A DNA stretch of 64,000 nucleotides from Rhineura floridana (Eukaryota > Chordata > Lepidosauria > Squamata > Rhineuridae). Made by a program: the position numbers and the translations under genes. The number at the start of each line of letters is the position of its first letter. The stretch's first letter is position 1. Below are positions 1 through 14,700 of the stretch, one piece after another. Below the pieces are notes generated by a model that worked only from the letters and a program-made list of their open reading frames with translations, was not told the origin of the DNA and did no database searches. The stretch lies in the NCBI RefSeq assembly GCF_030035675.1, contig NC_084487.1:32406474-32470473 (forward strand), read 5' to 3'.

Positions 1-174
1 AAGGAAGGGGCTGGCTTGTGCAGCTGTGGCAAGCTGAGCAGGCCCTAGCCAGCTGGGGAGTACTAGCCTCAGAGGGAGGCAATGGTAAACCCCCTCTGAA
101 TACCGCTTACCATGAACACCCTATTCATAGGGTCGCCATAAGTCAGGATCAACTTGAAGGCAGTCCATTTCCAT
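1..174 (+). repeat. Chimeric SINE variant with BovB-like tail, cut by the window edge
   Basis: From AGCCTCAGAGG onward it matches the Sauria-type SINE at 3987, ending in GGGTCGCCATAAGTC...CTTGAAGGCAGTCCATTT. Its 5' part (GGCTGGCTTGTGCAGCTGTGG...) is different and matches the copy at 32578 on the other strand. Confidence 0.7.
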
Positions 175-2568
175 CAAAAAGGTGAAGATTCTTCTATGCT
201 GTCAGCACTCATCACATTTTCTCCAAAATGAAAAAAAATTAATGAACAAATCTTCCCAAAGGACGGCTGTGTTTGAATGTCAAAATAGTCCCAAGTTTAT
301 CATGATGGGAACAACCCTAGCCTTCCCCCAGGCTAATGCATTCCCCCTGCCCTCTCCTTCTCTGGTGCGGCAAGGAGGAATTAAAAAACTCTTGCTTCCA
401 TTTTTCATTAACTACAGCTTGTCATGGCATCTAACTCTAGGCAAATTTGAAGTGGTTAGTTTGAAGTCCCCTTCAAATTGCAGTTAATGAAATTCTTAAT
501 CCTAAGAGAAGTACTACTGGATCATATAGAAGTTCACACCCAATAATATCTTCTATGAGAATTACCATAGCTTTAAAAAAAAATTCTACATTTTTACTCG
601 GCCACCAAGTATATCTGAAACTTGCCTCCTTTTTCATCTAAAATGGGAGTTTGATTACATATTTTAGACTATAATCCTTTTTGAGAAACCAGAAACCAAT
701 TTTCAAGATTTGTCAATGAATGGAAGATACACTTTTTTATTATTATTTCCCGTAATCAACATCTAAGGGCACAATCCTGAATGGAGCAATGGGTTAACTA
801 CTCCATCCACAGCCCTGCAGTGCACACTGGCTGGGGCAGAAGATGCGGGGCAGGCAAATTGCTGCAGCAGCCTAGAGCTAGTGCAGCAGTTGGCCCAATG
901 CCGTCACATAATGACAGTGGTGCCAGATCCAGCTTCTCCCCCACCCCTGAAACTGCCTCCAAGCCTGGCACAAATGGGGTTGATGGATGGATTGCACCCT
1001 AATTTGGGTTTATTGGGGAAAGAGATTAGCAGAACTAGCAGATTTCTGAAACCATTTCATCAAATATAGGAATTGTCCCTTCCTTGGTTAAATTAGACAC
1101 ATGGTGTTCCAGCCAAGTGTCAAAGTTACCAATTGTTCTTGCTGCTTGATACTTTGCTATAAAATATAGTGATGACGATAAGGCAATTTCCAGAACAAAT
1201 TGTTCCTATATTTATCTCACACTTTTTTCATTACAGCTTTTTGGGTTTCATTGCAGCACCACAATTCCCATTGTGCAAGCAGATCCAAGTATCCACTTCT
1301 CTCAGATGTTACAAACACTCAATATTTGAAATCACTTAGTTGGAGAAGTAATGAGATTTTTTTTTTAGAAAGTCTGAATAATAATTCTATTCCCTAGGCA
1401 TTTAGGGGTATATACTAATATTAATCATTTCACGTTTTTGTAAGGAGAACTAGGTTGGAGAAACCTGTCTTTTGTGCTATATACGGACTCGCCAAACATC
1501 TTGTTTCTCTTTGTTAACTACTATGTATTTGTGGTGGTATGTCTTTTGTCTGTCTCTCTTGAAAGCCTAGTGGGAAAGGGAAGTGTCTTCCTGAGGTTTA
1601 CTGCATTGTGAGCCGCCTTGGATGTTTCAACCTCTTTTCTAAGGTAAGGGAGAAGAAGATGGACAATACAGGTTATAGAAATGGGGGACGCTGGATGAAG
1701 AAGAGGATTTGTGCTGGGGCACCACTTAGAGTGGAGAGGAGAGATTTGCCATCTCCTGTGCTCTGAACCCTTGAGAAATTTCATCCGGAATATCTCCCTT
1801 CTTCACTCACTGGTCTTCCCCACTTGGTGGCTAATACATGGACTTTGCTTCAGAAACAAAACAAGGATGACAGTTAGTCCTAGGCTGATAACCTTGCTTT
1901 AGTTATTAGCAGGTATGAAATAATCTTATCCAAAGTTCTTAAAATGCATTACCTTTTTTTGCAGTTTAATCTTGTATAGCTATGAGAGAGCTCTTGAAAT
2001 GTGTTGTGAATCCTTTCTTCCCTATCTCCCATTTTTAAGGGCCATGCTAAACATTCTGTGATTAGAATCTTCTGAAGTGGCTTTTTTAAAAATAATAGCG
2101 GCCATGGAGAGGGAGGATGCAGTTTGCCATAGTGCCAGGAAGTGTAGCCCTCCCTTTGAATCATTTTCTTGATTTTAAAATAGCTCCCTGTTTACTCTGC
2201 AGAGGAGAGATACTTAATAGGCACCCACATGATATCAGTTACTTTTTCTGCCATGGGGCAAATAGCAGTTTGTAAGGGGGCATTTAAATTGGTCAAAATG
2301 GTGTAGTCAGAAAGAGTTTTACAAACTCACTCTCTCACAATACAGCATTATGGTCCCAGTGCAAACTACTAGTCTCCTGTGGCTATTAACTAATTATTTC
2401 AAATGGGACATCCCTATTGCATGTCACCTGTGTTGTGTCTCGTTGCATCCTGAAAAGAAAAGAAAACTTGATGTCCTTGGACAAAGGAGGAGGGAGAGAC
2501 ATATGAAATGAACACATGTTCTGTAGAAGATTTTCTTTCCTCTACTTTTTTGTTTCTCTGCTTTTCAG
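175..2568. other. Upstream intron DNA without recognised features
   Basis: Taken to be intron sequence 5' of the first visible DENND2A exon. Both strands were searched for the expected preceding exon (ending near GCFGLFSK); it is not here. Open frames are short and repeat-like. Confidence 0.5.
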
Positions 2569-2709
2569 ATCTTGGATGAGGTTGAGAAAAGGCGTGGGAT
2601 TTCCCCTGCTTTGGTGCAGCCCCTTATGAGGAGCGTCATGGAGGCTCCTTTTCCTGCGTTGGGTCGAACCATCAGCATCAAGAACTTCCTTCCTGGCTCT
2701 GGGACAGAA
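2569..2709 (+). CDS. DENND2A: DENND2A exon, cDENN part (ILDEVEKRR...)
   Basis: The exon follows a pyrimidine tract and CAG and ends at GAA|GTAAG. It holds 47 codons, phase 0 at both ends, starting ILDEVEKRRGISPALVQPLM and ending PGSGTE. In the family this follows the exon ending near FGLFSK, which is not found upstream in the window. Confidence 0.9.
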
Positions 2710-5700
2710 GTAAGATCAAAACAAGAGTGAGACAGCAGTAGAGTGGTGGACAAAAGTGAAGTAAATGTAACACAAATGGCTGATCTGGTTCCTTAAGTAC
2801 CTTGAGGGAGATTTTAGGTCCCAGATTTCACCATCATATGAACACAGGAATCCATGCTATATGGAGTCAGACCATTGGTCCATCTAGCTCAGTACTGTCT
2901 ACACTGACTGGCAGTGGTCTTCCAGGGTGTCAGGCAGGTGACCCGCCTAGCCTTCCATGGAGATGCTGGGAATTGAACCTGGGACCCTCTGCTTGCAAAG
3001 AAAAGCTCTAACATTCAGCGATGACCCTTGCCTATTGATTCTTCTTCACTGGAGCAATAATTCTTTATCCTTTTCAGGTAATAGAGTTGCGTCGACCACT
3101 TGACTCAAGGCTCGAGCATGTTGACTTTGAGTCCCTGTTTTCCTCACTGAGCATACGGCACTTAAGCCGAGTCTTTGCTTCCCTACTGCTGGAGAGGAGG
3201 GTGATATTTATAGCAGACAAACTCAGGTACTGGGGGTTTTGTTGTTGTTTTTGCTGCTTGTTCCTGTTAAGTTTGCTTATTCCATGGGTGGGGTACCGCA
3301 GACCCAGGGGCCAAATGTGGCCTTCCAGACCTTTTTATCTGGACTTCAAGTCCCCTCCCCCGCCCCCCCCCTTACAGGCTTGGCTCTGCGTCCTCCTTCA
3401 GTGCTCTTGCCTGGCTGGAATGCATGCTTGAATTTTGATAATGATGGGGAGATGTGAGTATAGGAGCCTCTGACTTTTGCATGGTTGGAGTGTAGCCTGT
3501 TGTACAAAAGTAAGAGCTACATGTGTTGCTCCACCCACTTTTTCCTCTGGCCCTGCCCACCATTGGCACTCTCCCCCTCACCACCACCAAAGGCTAAAAA
3601 AAGTTCCCCACTCCGAATGTATGAGTTTCCGTTTTGTTTCAGGGATATCACATTTTTTCCAGTTGTTGAAACTACAATACAAATGTTGGGAAGCTGTACA
3701 TATCGTGCCTGAGAGTATTGGGCAAGCGTGGCCAATGGCCAGAGATGACGGGAGCTGTAGTTCAGCAGTATCTGGAGGGCCAAAGGTTCCCCACATCTGA
3801 TCTAGACAGATCTTTTTTTGGGGGGTGGAGTCTCATGCAGACATATTCCCCCACCACCCATTTATCACTGAAATGTCACCCTGATGGTACCTGTACTGCA
3901 TATTGGTTGGAACATGCTTGTAATTATACTGTCGGTGATTATGTGGAAAGACCTTGGCTTATATGGCTTTAACTAAACTTAATAAGAGAGCCAGTGTGGT
4001 GTAGTGGTTAAAGTGTTGGACTACGACCTGAGAGACCAGGGTTCGAATCCCCACACAGCCATGAAGCTCACTGGGTGACCTTGGGCAAGTCACTGCTTCT
4101 TAGCCTCAGAGGAAGGCAGTGGTGAACCACCTCTGAATACCGCTTACCATGAAAACCCTATTCATAGGGTCACCATATGTTGGGATCGACTTGAAGGCAG
4201 TCCATTTCCATTTTTGTTCAAACTTAAAAAAAAGGATTAGACAGATTTGAGGGGGATAGGGATATCAGCAGTTATTCATCGTAAGTGCTAATGGACTAAT
4301 GGAACCTTTTATGTTTTGGAAGTCTCTGACATAATACCTGTAAGTACCAGAATCTGGGGGATAAGCAGCATGAGATGGTCACCCTTTCATGCCTTGCTTG
4401 TGAGCTTTTTCCAGAGCATCTGACTAGCTGCTGTTTGAGACAAATTGCTGAACTTGGTGGACCTCAGACTAACATAGTCGTGCAATTTTTAGCATCCTTA
4501 CTGCTAGCTTGGATGGCTCATAGTTAATTGTCCATGAGCGATCCAAACAAAACTATTTCCTTCTACACCTTACAAAAAAGGGAGGGGGCAGATCTCTTTC
4601 TAAGATTTTCTGCAGCTGGTGCTTGGCACCCAGCCATTTCTTAAACACTTGAGGATGGGGCGAGTGGAGTTCTCTCCCCAAGCCAGCAAAGACAAAACTT
4701 AACAGATGAGTAATGATGCTTATAAGCCCGAGATCAAGTTTCAACAGCCTGCCTGTTTTCACAATTCCCAGTAAGTGCTGCTGCATCCATGGGGCTGAGA
4801 GAAGGAAGGGAAACGCTGTAAAGGTCTCTGCCATAAGATGAGCCAAAAATTCATTCTTCCACCAAGGTTTTTGTTTTTAAGGTGGACAAGAATAACATTC
4901 AGGCAAGCTTTGGGAAAAGAGAGCAGAGACTGACAGAGTACATCTGCATACAGTGTGACCTGGAATCCTGAAGTTTCTAGCTCTCATGGATGCAGGGGAA
5001 AGATGTATGTATGTATGTATGTATGTATTTATTTATATCCTGTCCTTCCTCCTGAAGGAGCCCAGGATGGAACACATATTAGTAATAAAGACATTTTTTA
5101 AGTATTCTAAAAACAGTTAAAAAGTATTCTCTCAATCGGTGATTTCATGGTTGTCAGGAGCAGTATCTTTCAGCCGTCAAACGCCTGGGTAAACAAAAAT
5201 GTTTTAAACTTCCTCCTGTAAGTCCATAATGAGGGAAAACAGATGCACCTCACCAGGGAGGGCATTCCACAAATGGGGTACGACCATTATAAAGGCCCTA
5301 TGATTGGTCAACACCAACTGGGTAGCCCCCAGTGGTGGCACCACCAGCATGGCCTCCCCTGATATGATCATAGGGTCAGAGATGGTAGATACTGAGGAAA
5401 GAATTATTTTAGGTACTTGGGTCCCAAGCTATTTAGAGCTTTATATGCTAGTACTGACACCTTGAATTTGGCCAGGTAGCTCACTGGCAGACAGTGCAAC
5501 ACTTTCAGGACCGGTGACATATGGTCCTGTCAGGCTGCCCCAGCTTAGCAGCCTTGTCCTGCACTGGCTGCAGTCTCCAGACCATCTTCAAGGGCAGCAC
5601 CGCATACTGTGCAGTGCATTACATTCGTCCAGAAGAATAAAGTTCAGATGTACTGAATGTGGGTTTATTTCTGTGTCCTTCCTGTGTTCCTTTCCCCTTC

Positions 5701-8700
5701 TCCTTCTTATTGGCTCTTTCCTATCTGCTATTTACCTCCCTCCATCAAATGTCTGTAAAAATGTTGGACTTAGAATTTTGTACAGATTTCCTTAATCTTG
5801 TAAAATTTGGATATAAGCCATCCCAAAACAATGAGATTATGAAGTTGGAGGGATAGGGGACATTTTTAACTATAGACAGGATTGTGCCTTATATCTGTTC
5901 AAAATGTGATGCTTGTTTTTGCATCCAAGAAAAACTCCCACCTCCTCCCTATATAAACTAAACTTCACCATCTGGGGACATGAATTTGACTTTATTTAAG
6001 GAATGTATTAGCTATCCTTCAGCCAGGGCTGATACAGCAGCTTTCAGAAAGTTTATGTATTTTAAATATTTTTTAAAGAACAAAATAAAATATTTAAAAT
6101 GCATAAAATAGAGTTAAAATACATGAACACAAGACTAGAGCAGCAGTAAAATTCTAGCATAAAAAACACAAAAAAACTAACGGATCTAAAAGGCCATGGC
6201 CAATATATATATATACAGGTATGCTACCTGGCTAGAGCCAAGAAGAAAACCAGGATGCTACCAGCTGAAACAGCTTGGGGAGTGAACTCCAAAGGCAGGC
6301 TACCACAACTATGAGAAGGCCTTGCTCCGGTCATCACCTGTCTTCTGATGGCAAGAAGACTTGTAGAACCTTCAATTATGTTCAGAAACTGACCAGGAGC
6401 CAGTGTACCTGTTCCAAAACTGTTGTGAGATTATCCACACACCTAGTTTTGCTGCTGTATTTTTGCACTACCTGTAGTTTCTGAATGGTCTTCTAATAGT
6501 CTAGATCAGCCTTTTTCAACCAGTGTACCTCCAGATGTTGTTGGACCACAGCTTCCATCAGCTTCAGCCAGCATTGCCAATGGTCAGGAAAGATGGGAGT
6601 TGTGGTCCAACAACATCTGGAGGCACACTGGTTGGGAAGAGCTGGTCTAGATCAAGGGTGAGATCCTCTAGCCCTCGACCTCATTTCATGCAGGTGGGAA
6701 AAGCTTGGAGGGAGCAAAGGTGTGTGTGTGAGGGGAGACAGGGAAAAAAAGCTGAAAATAACAAAGATGTGGAGGAAAGAAGCCCCTGCAAGTGATTGGT
6801 TCAGGTCTCAGGCAAGAGTGAACTGTCCCTTCCTGAGCAGCCCATTGGACAAGGAGAAAAGAGAGAGGCCCCATCTGCAGTATACATTTGAAGCAGTATC
6901 ATACTGCTTTAAGCAGTCATGGATTTCCCCAAAGAATCCTGAGAACTGTAGCTTGTTACTGGTGCTGAGCATTGCTAGGAGACCTCTTTCCTCCTCACAC
7001 AGCTACAATTCCCAGAGTTCTCTGGGAAAAGGGTATCCTTGTTAAACCACTCTGGGAATTATAGCTCTGTGAGGAGAAAAGGAGTCTCCTAAAAATGCTC
7101 AGCACCCGTAGCAGACTGCAGCTCTCAGGATTCTTTGGGGGAAGCCTTGACTGCTTAAAGTGGTACCATAGTATGGTGCAGTTGTGGCCAGAGAGAAAAG
7201 CTCTAGATGAGATGTTACCAGATCAACTAGTCCTATAAAGCTGGCACCTTGATCTATCCAGCCCAGAGTTGTTGACTCTGACTGGCAGTGGCTTTCTGAA
7301 GTGTTTCCAAGCCTCTGTTACTTATCTTTTATCTTGCTTCCAGCCATGATTCAAAGTGATAGTAATGACCTTTTAAAAGTCCTCAATAGCTTGGGCCCCG
7401 GATATCGAGGTGACTGTGTTCTCCCATACCCCCCTGCCTCACTGCCTTAAGATCTAGTGGAAAGGCCTCTTCCTGGCTATGATGGAAACGGAGTTGGCTG
7501 TGATGAGACTTACGGCTTTGTCAGTGGTCACTCCCAAACTGTGGAATACTTTGCTCCATACAGTTTTGATCCCCCCCCCTCAACCATCTTCTGCCAGCTG
7601 CTAAAGACGTTATTATTATTATTCCAGGAGTTTTATCCCTGGCAAGCATACAGGGTTTTTTTTAACCTGAGCTTTGTTTTTATCTGGCTTGCCTCCATTG
7701 TATTTTGCTTGATGATGATGATGATGCCGTTTTAATTATTGTAAGCTGTCCTGAATGATATGTATGTATTAGTTAGGGCAGGATAGAAATTCTCATACAA
7801 AATAAAGGTATCAAATAATAAATGTGGTGGTGGTTGTTTTTTAGAGTTAAAGACATAAAATGGAAAATAGTTCACATATTGCAATCTAAGCTTTCCTTAA
7901 CAAATGTCTAGACTTGACAGAGAAAAAACTTCCAAAGTTGTCTGTGTTGGCAGCATCTAGCAACATCCCTAAGGCGGGGGGGGGGACTAGTTCTCATTTT
8001 AGGCCATGCAGATTGGTGCAATTCCTTTAGGATTTCAAGGAGCAATATGCTTGAGGAACTGCATGAACCACATCATGCCACTATGCAGATCATTTAAGCG
8101 GGTTGAAACTGGGAAGGCATCAGAGTGGGTATTGTCTGGGAAAGTGGCATCAGAATTCACTGCTTTCTATATCCGAATTTTAATTTTATCTAATGGGAAA
8201 AACATTTCCTCTCATATCAGGGGAGAATAGTACACCTTTTTCAGCCCTGTTCCTCCCCCCCTCCAATGTCATGTATGTTTGTTCTCAGAACAGTCTTATA
8301 AGGTGTGAAATGGTGCTTATCATCATCCAAGGCCCTTCTTCATCTGAAATGCCATCTCAAGTATGGTGGTGTTTACTGAGGAATGACCTTCTCAGTGGTG
8401 GGGCTCCAGCTTTGGAGTGCTGTCCCTAGAGAAAAAAACAACAACAGTCGTGTGGCACCTTAAAGACTGACAAATGTATTATGGCATAAACTTTCATGAC
8501 CTGAAAATGGAAATGGACTGCCTTCAAGTTGATCTCTACTCATGGCAATCCTATGAATAGGGTTTTCATGGTAAATGGTGTTCAGAGGGGGTTTACCATA
8601 GCCTTTCTGTAAGGCTGAGAGGCAGTGACTGGCCCAAGGTCACCCAGTGAGCTTCATGGCTGTGTGGGGATTCGAATCCCGGTCTCTCAGGTCGTAGTCC

Positions 8701-11700
8701 AACACCTTAACCACTACACCACATACATGGCCTACCATCCACTTAATCTCAGTCCCAAGAGAGGGCACCTGGAGCCGACTCTGGCATCAGGCAAATCTTC
8801 CCAGATTTCTTTTTTAAAATGACCTATTTTATTCTGTGCTGCATGTTAATTTGATTGTTTTTATAGATTTTTAGCTTCTTTTATGTTTTTGTTTTATTGT
8901 GTTTAAAAATGTATATTTTTATTGGAAACCCTCATAATTTGATTGAATGGTGGCACATCAGTCTTAACACATATGTAACAAGCTCACAAATTACATCTGT
9001 TTGGATAAGAGGGAGTTTTTTATTTTTGAAGAAAGAAATTAAAGTCCTCTATGTGGCACATTTCCTATCTGTCATTCTTCTCTCTCTCTCTCTCTCTCTC
9101 TCTCAAACTAAGGCAGCTGTTTGAAGTGGCTCAGCAGTTTGGAATGCTAGATGTAATTCAGCAGAGGGTATTTAGTGAGCACATGCAGGTGAAGAAAGGC
9201 ATATGATAGATCATATTTATCATGTTGTTTTGCAGTTTATCATTCAGATGCTCCCCTTTTCTCAGTGTGCAAATTGCCTGGGTATTTGAGTGCACATCTT
9301 GTGTGTGAACAATGCAAAGCTGTGTGCCTGTGTGATTTGTTACAGCTCTCATTGCTGCAACAATCTGCAGTCCATGGGCCTTTTGCCAAATGCTGTGTGA
9401 ACTGTGAAGAATTTTTTTCTGAGCCAAACTAAAGCCAGGTTTAATAAATGTACTGCAAATGAAGGTTTTTTGTTGTTCTTTCCCTTTTTTAAAAAATCAT
9501 TTCCTGTAAAGATCTGTTGCTCCAAACCTTGCCAAAGGGGAAGGAAAGAAGTCTTACTCTATTTCACCCTTCCCTCCTCCTTACCATAGCAACTGTAGCA
9601 AACATCCCGTTTCAACTCAGGAAAATGACTTAATTTTTAAAAAAGGCAGTCCAATCTATTAAATTAATTTTTTGTTAGCTTTACTCAGACCATGTGCTGC
9701 ATTTGCAGGGAAAGATTCCAATAATTTGTGACTGAAATAGATTGTGGAGGCCAAGTTTATCCCTTTTTTTTTAAGGCTGCTATCCTATATCACCTGGATG
9801 TAAGCTCTATTGAATTCAGTGGGATTTCCTTCTTATTGGACATGTATAGAATTGGGCTGTAAATTATTTGTTTCTAGGTAAAAGTGTCATTGACAAATAG
9901 GAAAAGTACTAGTCTTCAGTATGCCTTACTTTGGAACTCTCCAAAGATGCCATGAACCATTTAAAGAACTTAAAACATTGTTTGTTCCACTTGTGCAACA
10001 GACTTCCACTCACACAGTGGAACTTCCCCCCCCCCTTGCAGCCCACATGCACCCTCCAAACCTGCTCCCGAGGGTTGGAGGGGCAGATTGGTGAGGAGAG
10101 GAAGGGGAAGTTCCACTGTGTGAGTGGAACGCTGCCTGTGTAGCGTTGGATACAACCCAATCACTTCTGAAGGCCTGTGCTGCCAGGCTGTCAAGAAAGA
10201 TTCCTTAGTAAATAAGTGGGCACCTGCAAAACATAAATGCAAGTAGATAGGAGGGAGTAAGCCTTTTCCTTATCCCCACCCCCACTTTGACTCCCTGATT
10301 GCCTTGGCGTTCAAGGGAAGCGGACCCTGCTTGACCTCTCACCATCTCGGAAGCATTCAGTGGCATGGAATTATGCTCAAAGTGGCCTAACCCTCTTTCT
10401 CCTCATCCCCAGGGCCAAATGCGGCCCATTGAACTCTCCCCAGATCACACCCTTCACTGGCTCTCCTTCACAACCACCATGAGTATTTTTGCCTGGCTGG
10501 AATGTGTTCTTGAACTCTGATAACATTTCTTGCTTGCCTGGATGAGAGAGAGAGAATAGAAAGTAGCTTACTGCAGTAAGATGAAATTTACATCCATTAT
10601 TCCATCCATCCCTGGAAGATGGCCTAGAAGGGAATGCAGCCCTTGAACTGATTTAGGGTACCAGGCTCAAGGGTGACAGAGGAGATTGCCATGGGCTATC
10701 TGCTCAACAGCAGACAAGAAGTACAAACAGTTCATGTGCCATGAATAGATATAGATTTACAGATATCAGCATGCAGATGACAGCAGTAAACCTTGCATAC
10801 AGCTGTGCATCAGAGTCGCACAATGAGCTACAAATGCAATGAAAATAAGGTATTCAAAAGCTGAATAGAAAGGAGTGTGCCAAAGATGCTGCTTGCATAG
10901 GGCACTGTTTGGTCTAAGGCTGGCTCTGTTTATTTCTCTGTTAATGGTTTAGGGATGCATAGAGGCTGCAGCCACTCAGCGCTCCTTCGAAGGGATGGGG
11001 TGGGTTGAAGGAATATCGCCAGGTCCTTTTTGAATCTGTAGGCACATTTGAAATCTGGAGAGAATGCCATGAGCACTGCCTGAGATCGTTTGCTTTTCCA
11101 TTTAGTCTAGGTAAAAAAGTTGGATTCAATAGAATTACAACGGATCCTCTTGAATCTGCTTGTTGTTGCATGGCATCCTCAGAAAACCACTATACAATTA
11201 AAGCTTTCATTGGTAAATTGCACAGTAAAAATCCCAGATCCAGTGCTTGCTGGCACTGCAGAAACATTGATCTAAGGGATGGATCCTCAAGGAACCCCAT
11301 GATTTTTACATAGGATGACAACAAAAGTTTCAGTAAGAACAGAAGTGGTGAAGGATCCAGAAGTGACCTATGATTTCATTTTGAGGGAATGGATTTCTTG
11401 TAAAATTTAAAAGCATTGATAAGGATCCATTCTTCAGATCCATGATTTTGTGCCACGGGAGTACTGTATCCATTATTTTTATGGCTTAGTCAATGGAGAC
11501 AGGTGTGACCTGTAATTTGATGGTAGTTTGGGGGAGAAACCCATGAAAATATGCAATTTCAAGAGGATTCATTTTCCTGGACCAGATTGTGTGTGTGCAT
11601 GTGTTTCTCTCTCTCTCTCTGGCACTCTATTCTGTCTTTCTCTTGTCTCCTGCAGCACCTCACTTTCCCCTCTTCCCTCAGAAAATTCCCCTGTTCTCCT

Positions 11701-14700
11701 CCCCATCTCTCTAGGCTTTCAGATAGCTCCCCTTTCACTCCTGTCCTCCTTGCTTTCTCTCTTACCATCTATGTTGCTCAGTTTTCTGTTCAGCTCCTCT
11801 GGTGCCAGTCTGAGTCTTTAAAAGCACATAGAGCTGAAAGAGGAAGTGGGAAAGAGCATTGTAAGGAATCAAATATTGGGAATTTTTCATCTTTGATTCA
11901 CCTCAGTGAACCAGAGTTTGGAAAACCTGCAACAGCAAAGATTCCTGGGAAACGGCCTCTCTTTGACCCCTGAGAACATATCTTGAAAGCCTGAGGGTTC
12001 TTGACTCCTATGGAAATTTGGGGAATGTTGCCCAGTAAAAATCAGGTGCTCCTTTCAAACAAAGAAACAGTTTACATAAAGATTATTATAATCTTAACCT
12101 TTAGGAATCATCAGGAATTTACAGCAGGGAGATCACACATATTATGTGGGAACTTATCAGGAAATGGGTTGGTCCACATCTTCCTGGTCACATTTACATT
12201 GGGGTCAGTTTAGTTAGAAAAAGGTATAAAACATGAAACTGAGGTTATCATACTTTGGACACATAATGAGAAGACCTGATTCACTAGAAAAGACAATAAT
12301 GCTGGGGAAAACAGCAGGGAGTAGAAAAAGAGGAAGGCGAAACAAGGGATGGATTGATTCCATAAAGGAAGTCACAGACCTGAACTTACAAGATCTGAAC
12401 AGGGTGGTTCATGACAGATGCTCTTGGAGGTCACTTACTCATAGGGTCACCATAAGTCGTAATTGACTTGAAGGCACATAACAACAACAACATAAAACAT
12501 GAGGGGTTGGAAGGGGTCAGCAGTTCCTTCTGGAGGGCTCAACAGCTGCTTTTCTTACCAATGCACCCTAGCATCTTTGGGACAATCACAGAGCTTCAGA
12601 GCTAAGAATTTGAGTGAGATCTTTCAAATCTAGCGCTGGTTACATGAGGGCAGACCTTTTGACTCATTTGGCTAGATACAAAAGTCTCTCTCAGTCTTAG
12701 TCTTGCAGCAACTCTCCAGGAAAGGTATATGCAACTTCTGGGCCTCTTTCTTTCCTTTTTCTTTCTGGGTGGGTGAAAGTTCATAGGGTTAATCTCTTTG
12801 CTTTAGTCTATCTAGTGTTGCTGGATGAATGAATAATAGTTAGAAAGCTGCTCATTGTTACCTGTAATTGTAAACTGCAATATTTTTCCTTGTTTCTTCT
12901 CTTAATAAATAATAATAATAAAATAAAATAATAATAATAAAATTTAATTTGTGTCGCCTATCTGGCCGATGGCCACTCTAGGCAACGTACATATAGTAAA
13001 ATACAGCAAAATACAATACAATAAAATACAATATAACAATATAAATTATAAAACCACTCTTTATTTTATTTTCTGTGTATGTGTTATTAAGCTGAAGGTA
13101 GATTTATACACACTTTAGGAGTGACGTGTGGGTAACTCCAGCAAAAGATCCTGCTGCACTCACAATAGAGGAACTTGCATTTCTAGTGAGCTATGAGGAA
13201 GTTCAGGGTCCATTTGTAACAGCATCACTCTGCTACCTTCCTCCTCCAAGTGTGTACTTTTGGTAGGGCGGAGGGAGGAACAAAGGTTACCACTCTCAGC
13301 ACCTGATTAAAGGGGTAGTGAGAGGGGGAGTCCAGAAATTTTGCATGGCCAGGAGAAATCCTCAAGGGCACCATTGCACTCAGGGGAACCATGTTGGCGA
13401 CCCTAATGCTAGGACATAGGGGTGCCAAAGGATGCATTATGTGGATGCCAGACTCCCTGCTCCAAGAACATAGGGCTGGCAGCTGTGTGGCTTTCTGTTG
13501 CCAGGGATGTTGCCTGGCAGTATGAGGAAAGTAAGTATGATGTCACTGTGTTTTGTGGGAGATGCAGGGGTGGCTCTGACTCTTTGGCAGGGTGTACTAC
13601 TGTTGGGCACCACCACCAAGGAGGCCCTCAATCAGTGTTTTTAAAAGGGTTCCATGAGCAACCCTTAGGGGTTCTGTGAAATATTACAGCCTGCCACCTC
13701 GAGGAGCTCCCTTTTCCCTCCAAGGGTGGGAATGTCCATGAGTAACAAGTAGCCCATCCCATAACACAACTTGCAAACTTAAATCCTGAATGTTCAAATT
13801 AGTCTTTATTTCTGAGCAGTGTGACAAAACAGGCAGGGTAAATGTGTGTGTGTGTGGAGGGGTTATACGTTTTCAGGTTCCACAGAATATCACAGCATGT
13901 TGTGGGGGGGTGTCCTTGTTTTTAAAAAGTGTTGAAAACCAATGCCCAAGGGGCAGCAGTTCCCAATTTTTTTTCTCCACAAACCACTTGAAAATTGCTG
14001 AGGTTCTTGGCAGTCTGTGTACTTCTATACGCTGGATACATACATTGTGCCCCTCAAATTTAGTGCCTGTATTTGGCTTCAAAACTTGCATTTTCAATCA
14101 TGAGGACTAGGAACTTTTTTTAATGAAGCATGAGAACTTGAAGATTCTTAGGAAGCCAGAATTTCTTGCAGCTCAGCACATGTACTAAATATAAACAGTC
14201 CTGTTTTGTTTTTAATAAGTCCATCATTAGCAAGCATCCTTTCCTTTTCCCTTGCATAACTGCAGATGTTGTTATCAGGCTGGGGATATCGCCCCCCAGC
14301 CTTCCCCTTCTTCCTCCCTCTCTATGTAAATTCCCTCATGGTGTTTAACTCAAGCCAGCTGTGAATGGTTTCCTGGCCATATGATTCCTTCAGGCCGCAC
14401 TGTCTCTTTCTCTCTTTCTCCCCTCCTCCTTCCGTTCAAGGCCTGGCTCATAAAGCCAAATGACGTGATGTGTATGACTTAGTAACACATGAACCTTCCC
14501 CAGATACTCAGAGAAGTTTGCAGTCTCACAGCTGCTGAGTTACTAGCTCTCTTATCTGTCTCAGAGGGTGGTGTGTGGTGGTTAGGGGGTTTTTTTGTAT
14601 GGAAATAATGTTGCTTAATTCTACTATTATTGCTAAATTGAAGGCTGCCTGGCAGGATCTTTCTTTAAAATCATAGAAGAGAAAAATATCTCCTCCAATC

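Noticed and set aside
12233-12466. A 77-codon ORF as a small gene
   Set aside because: It is the end of the BovB ORF, followed by the BovB terminal sequence.
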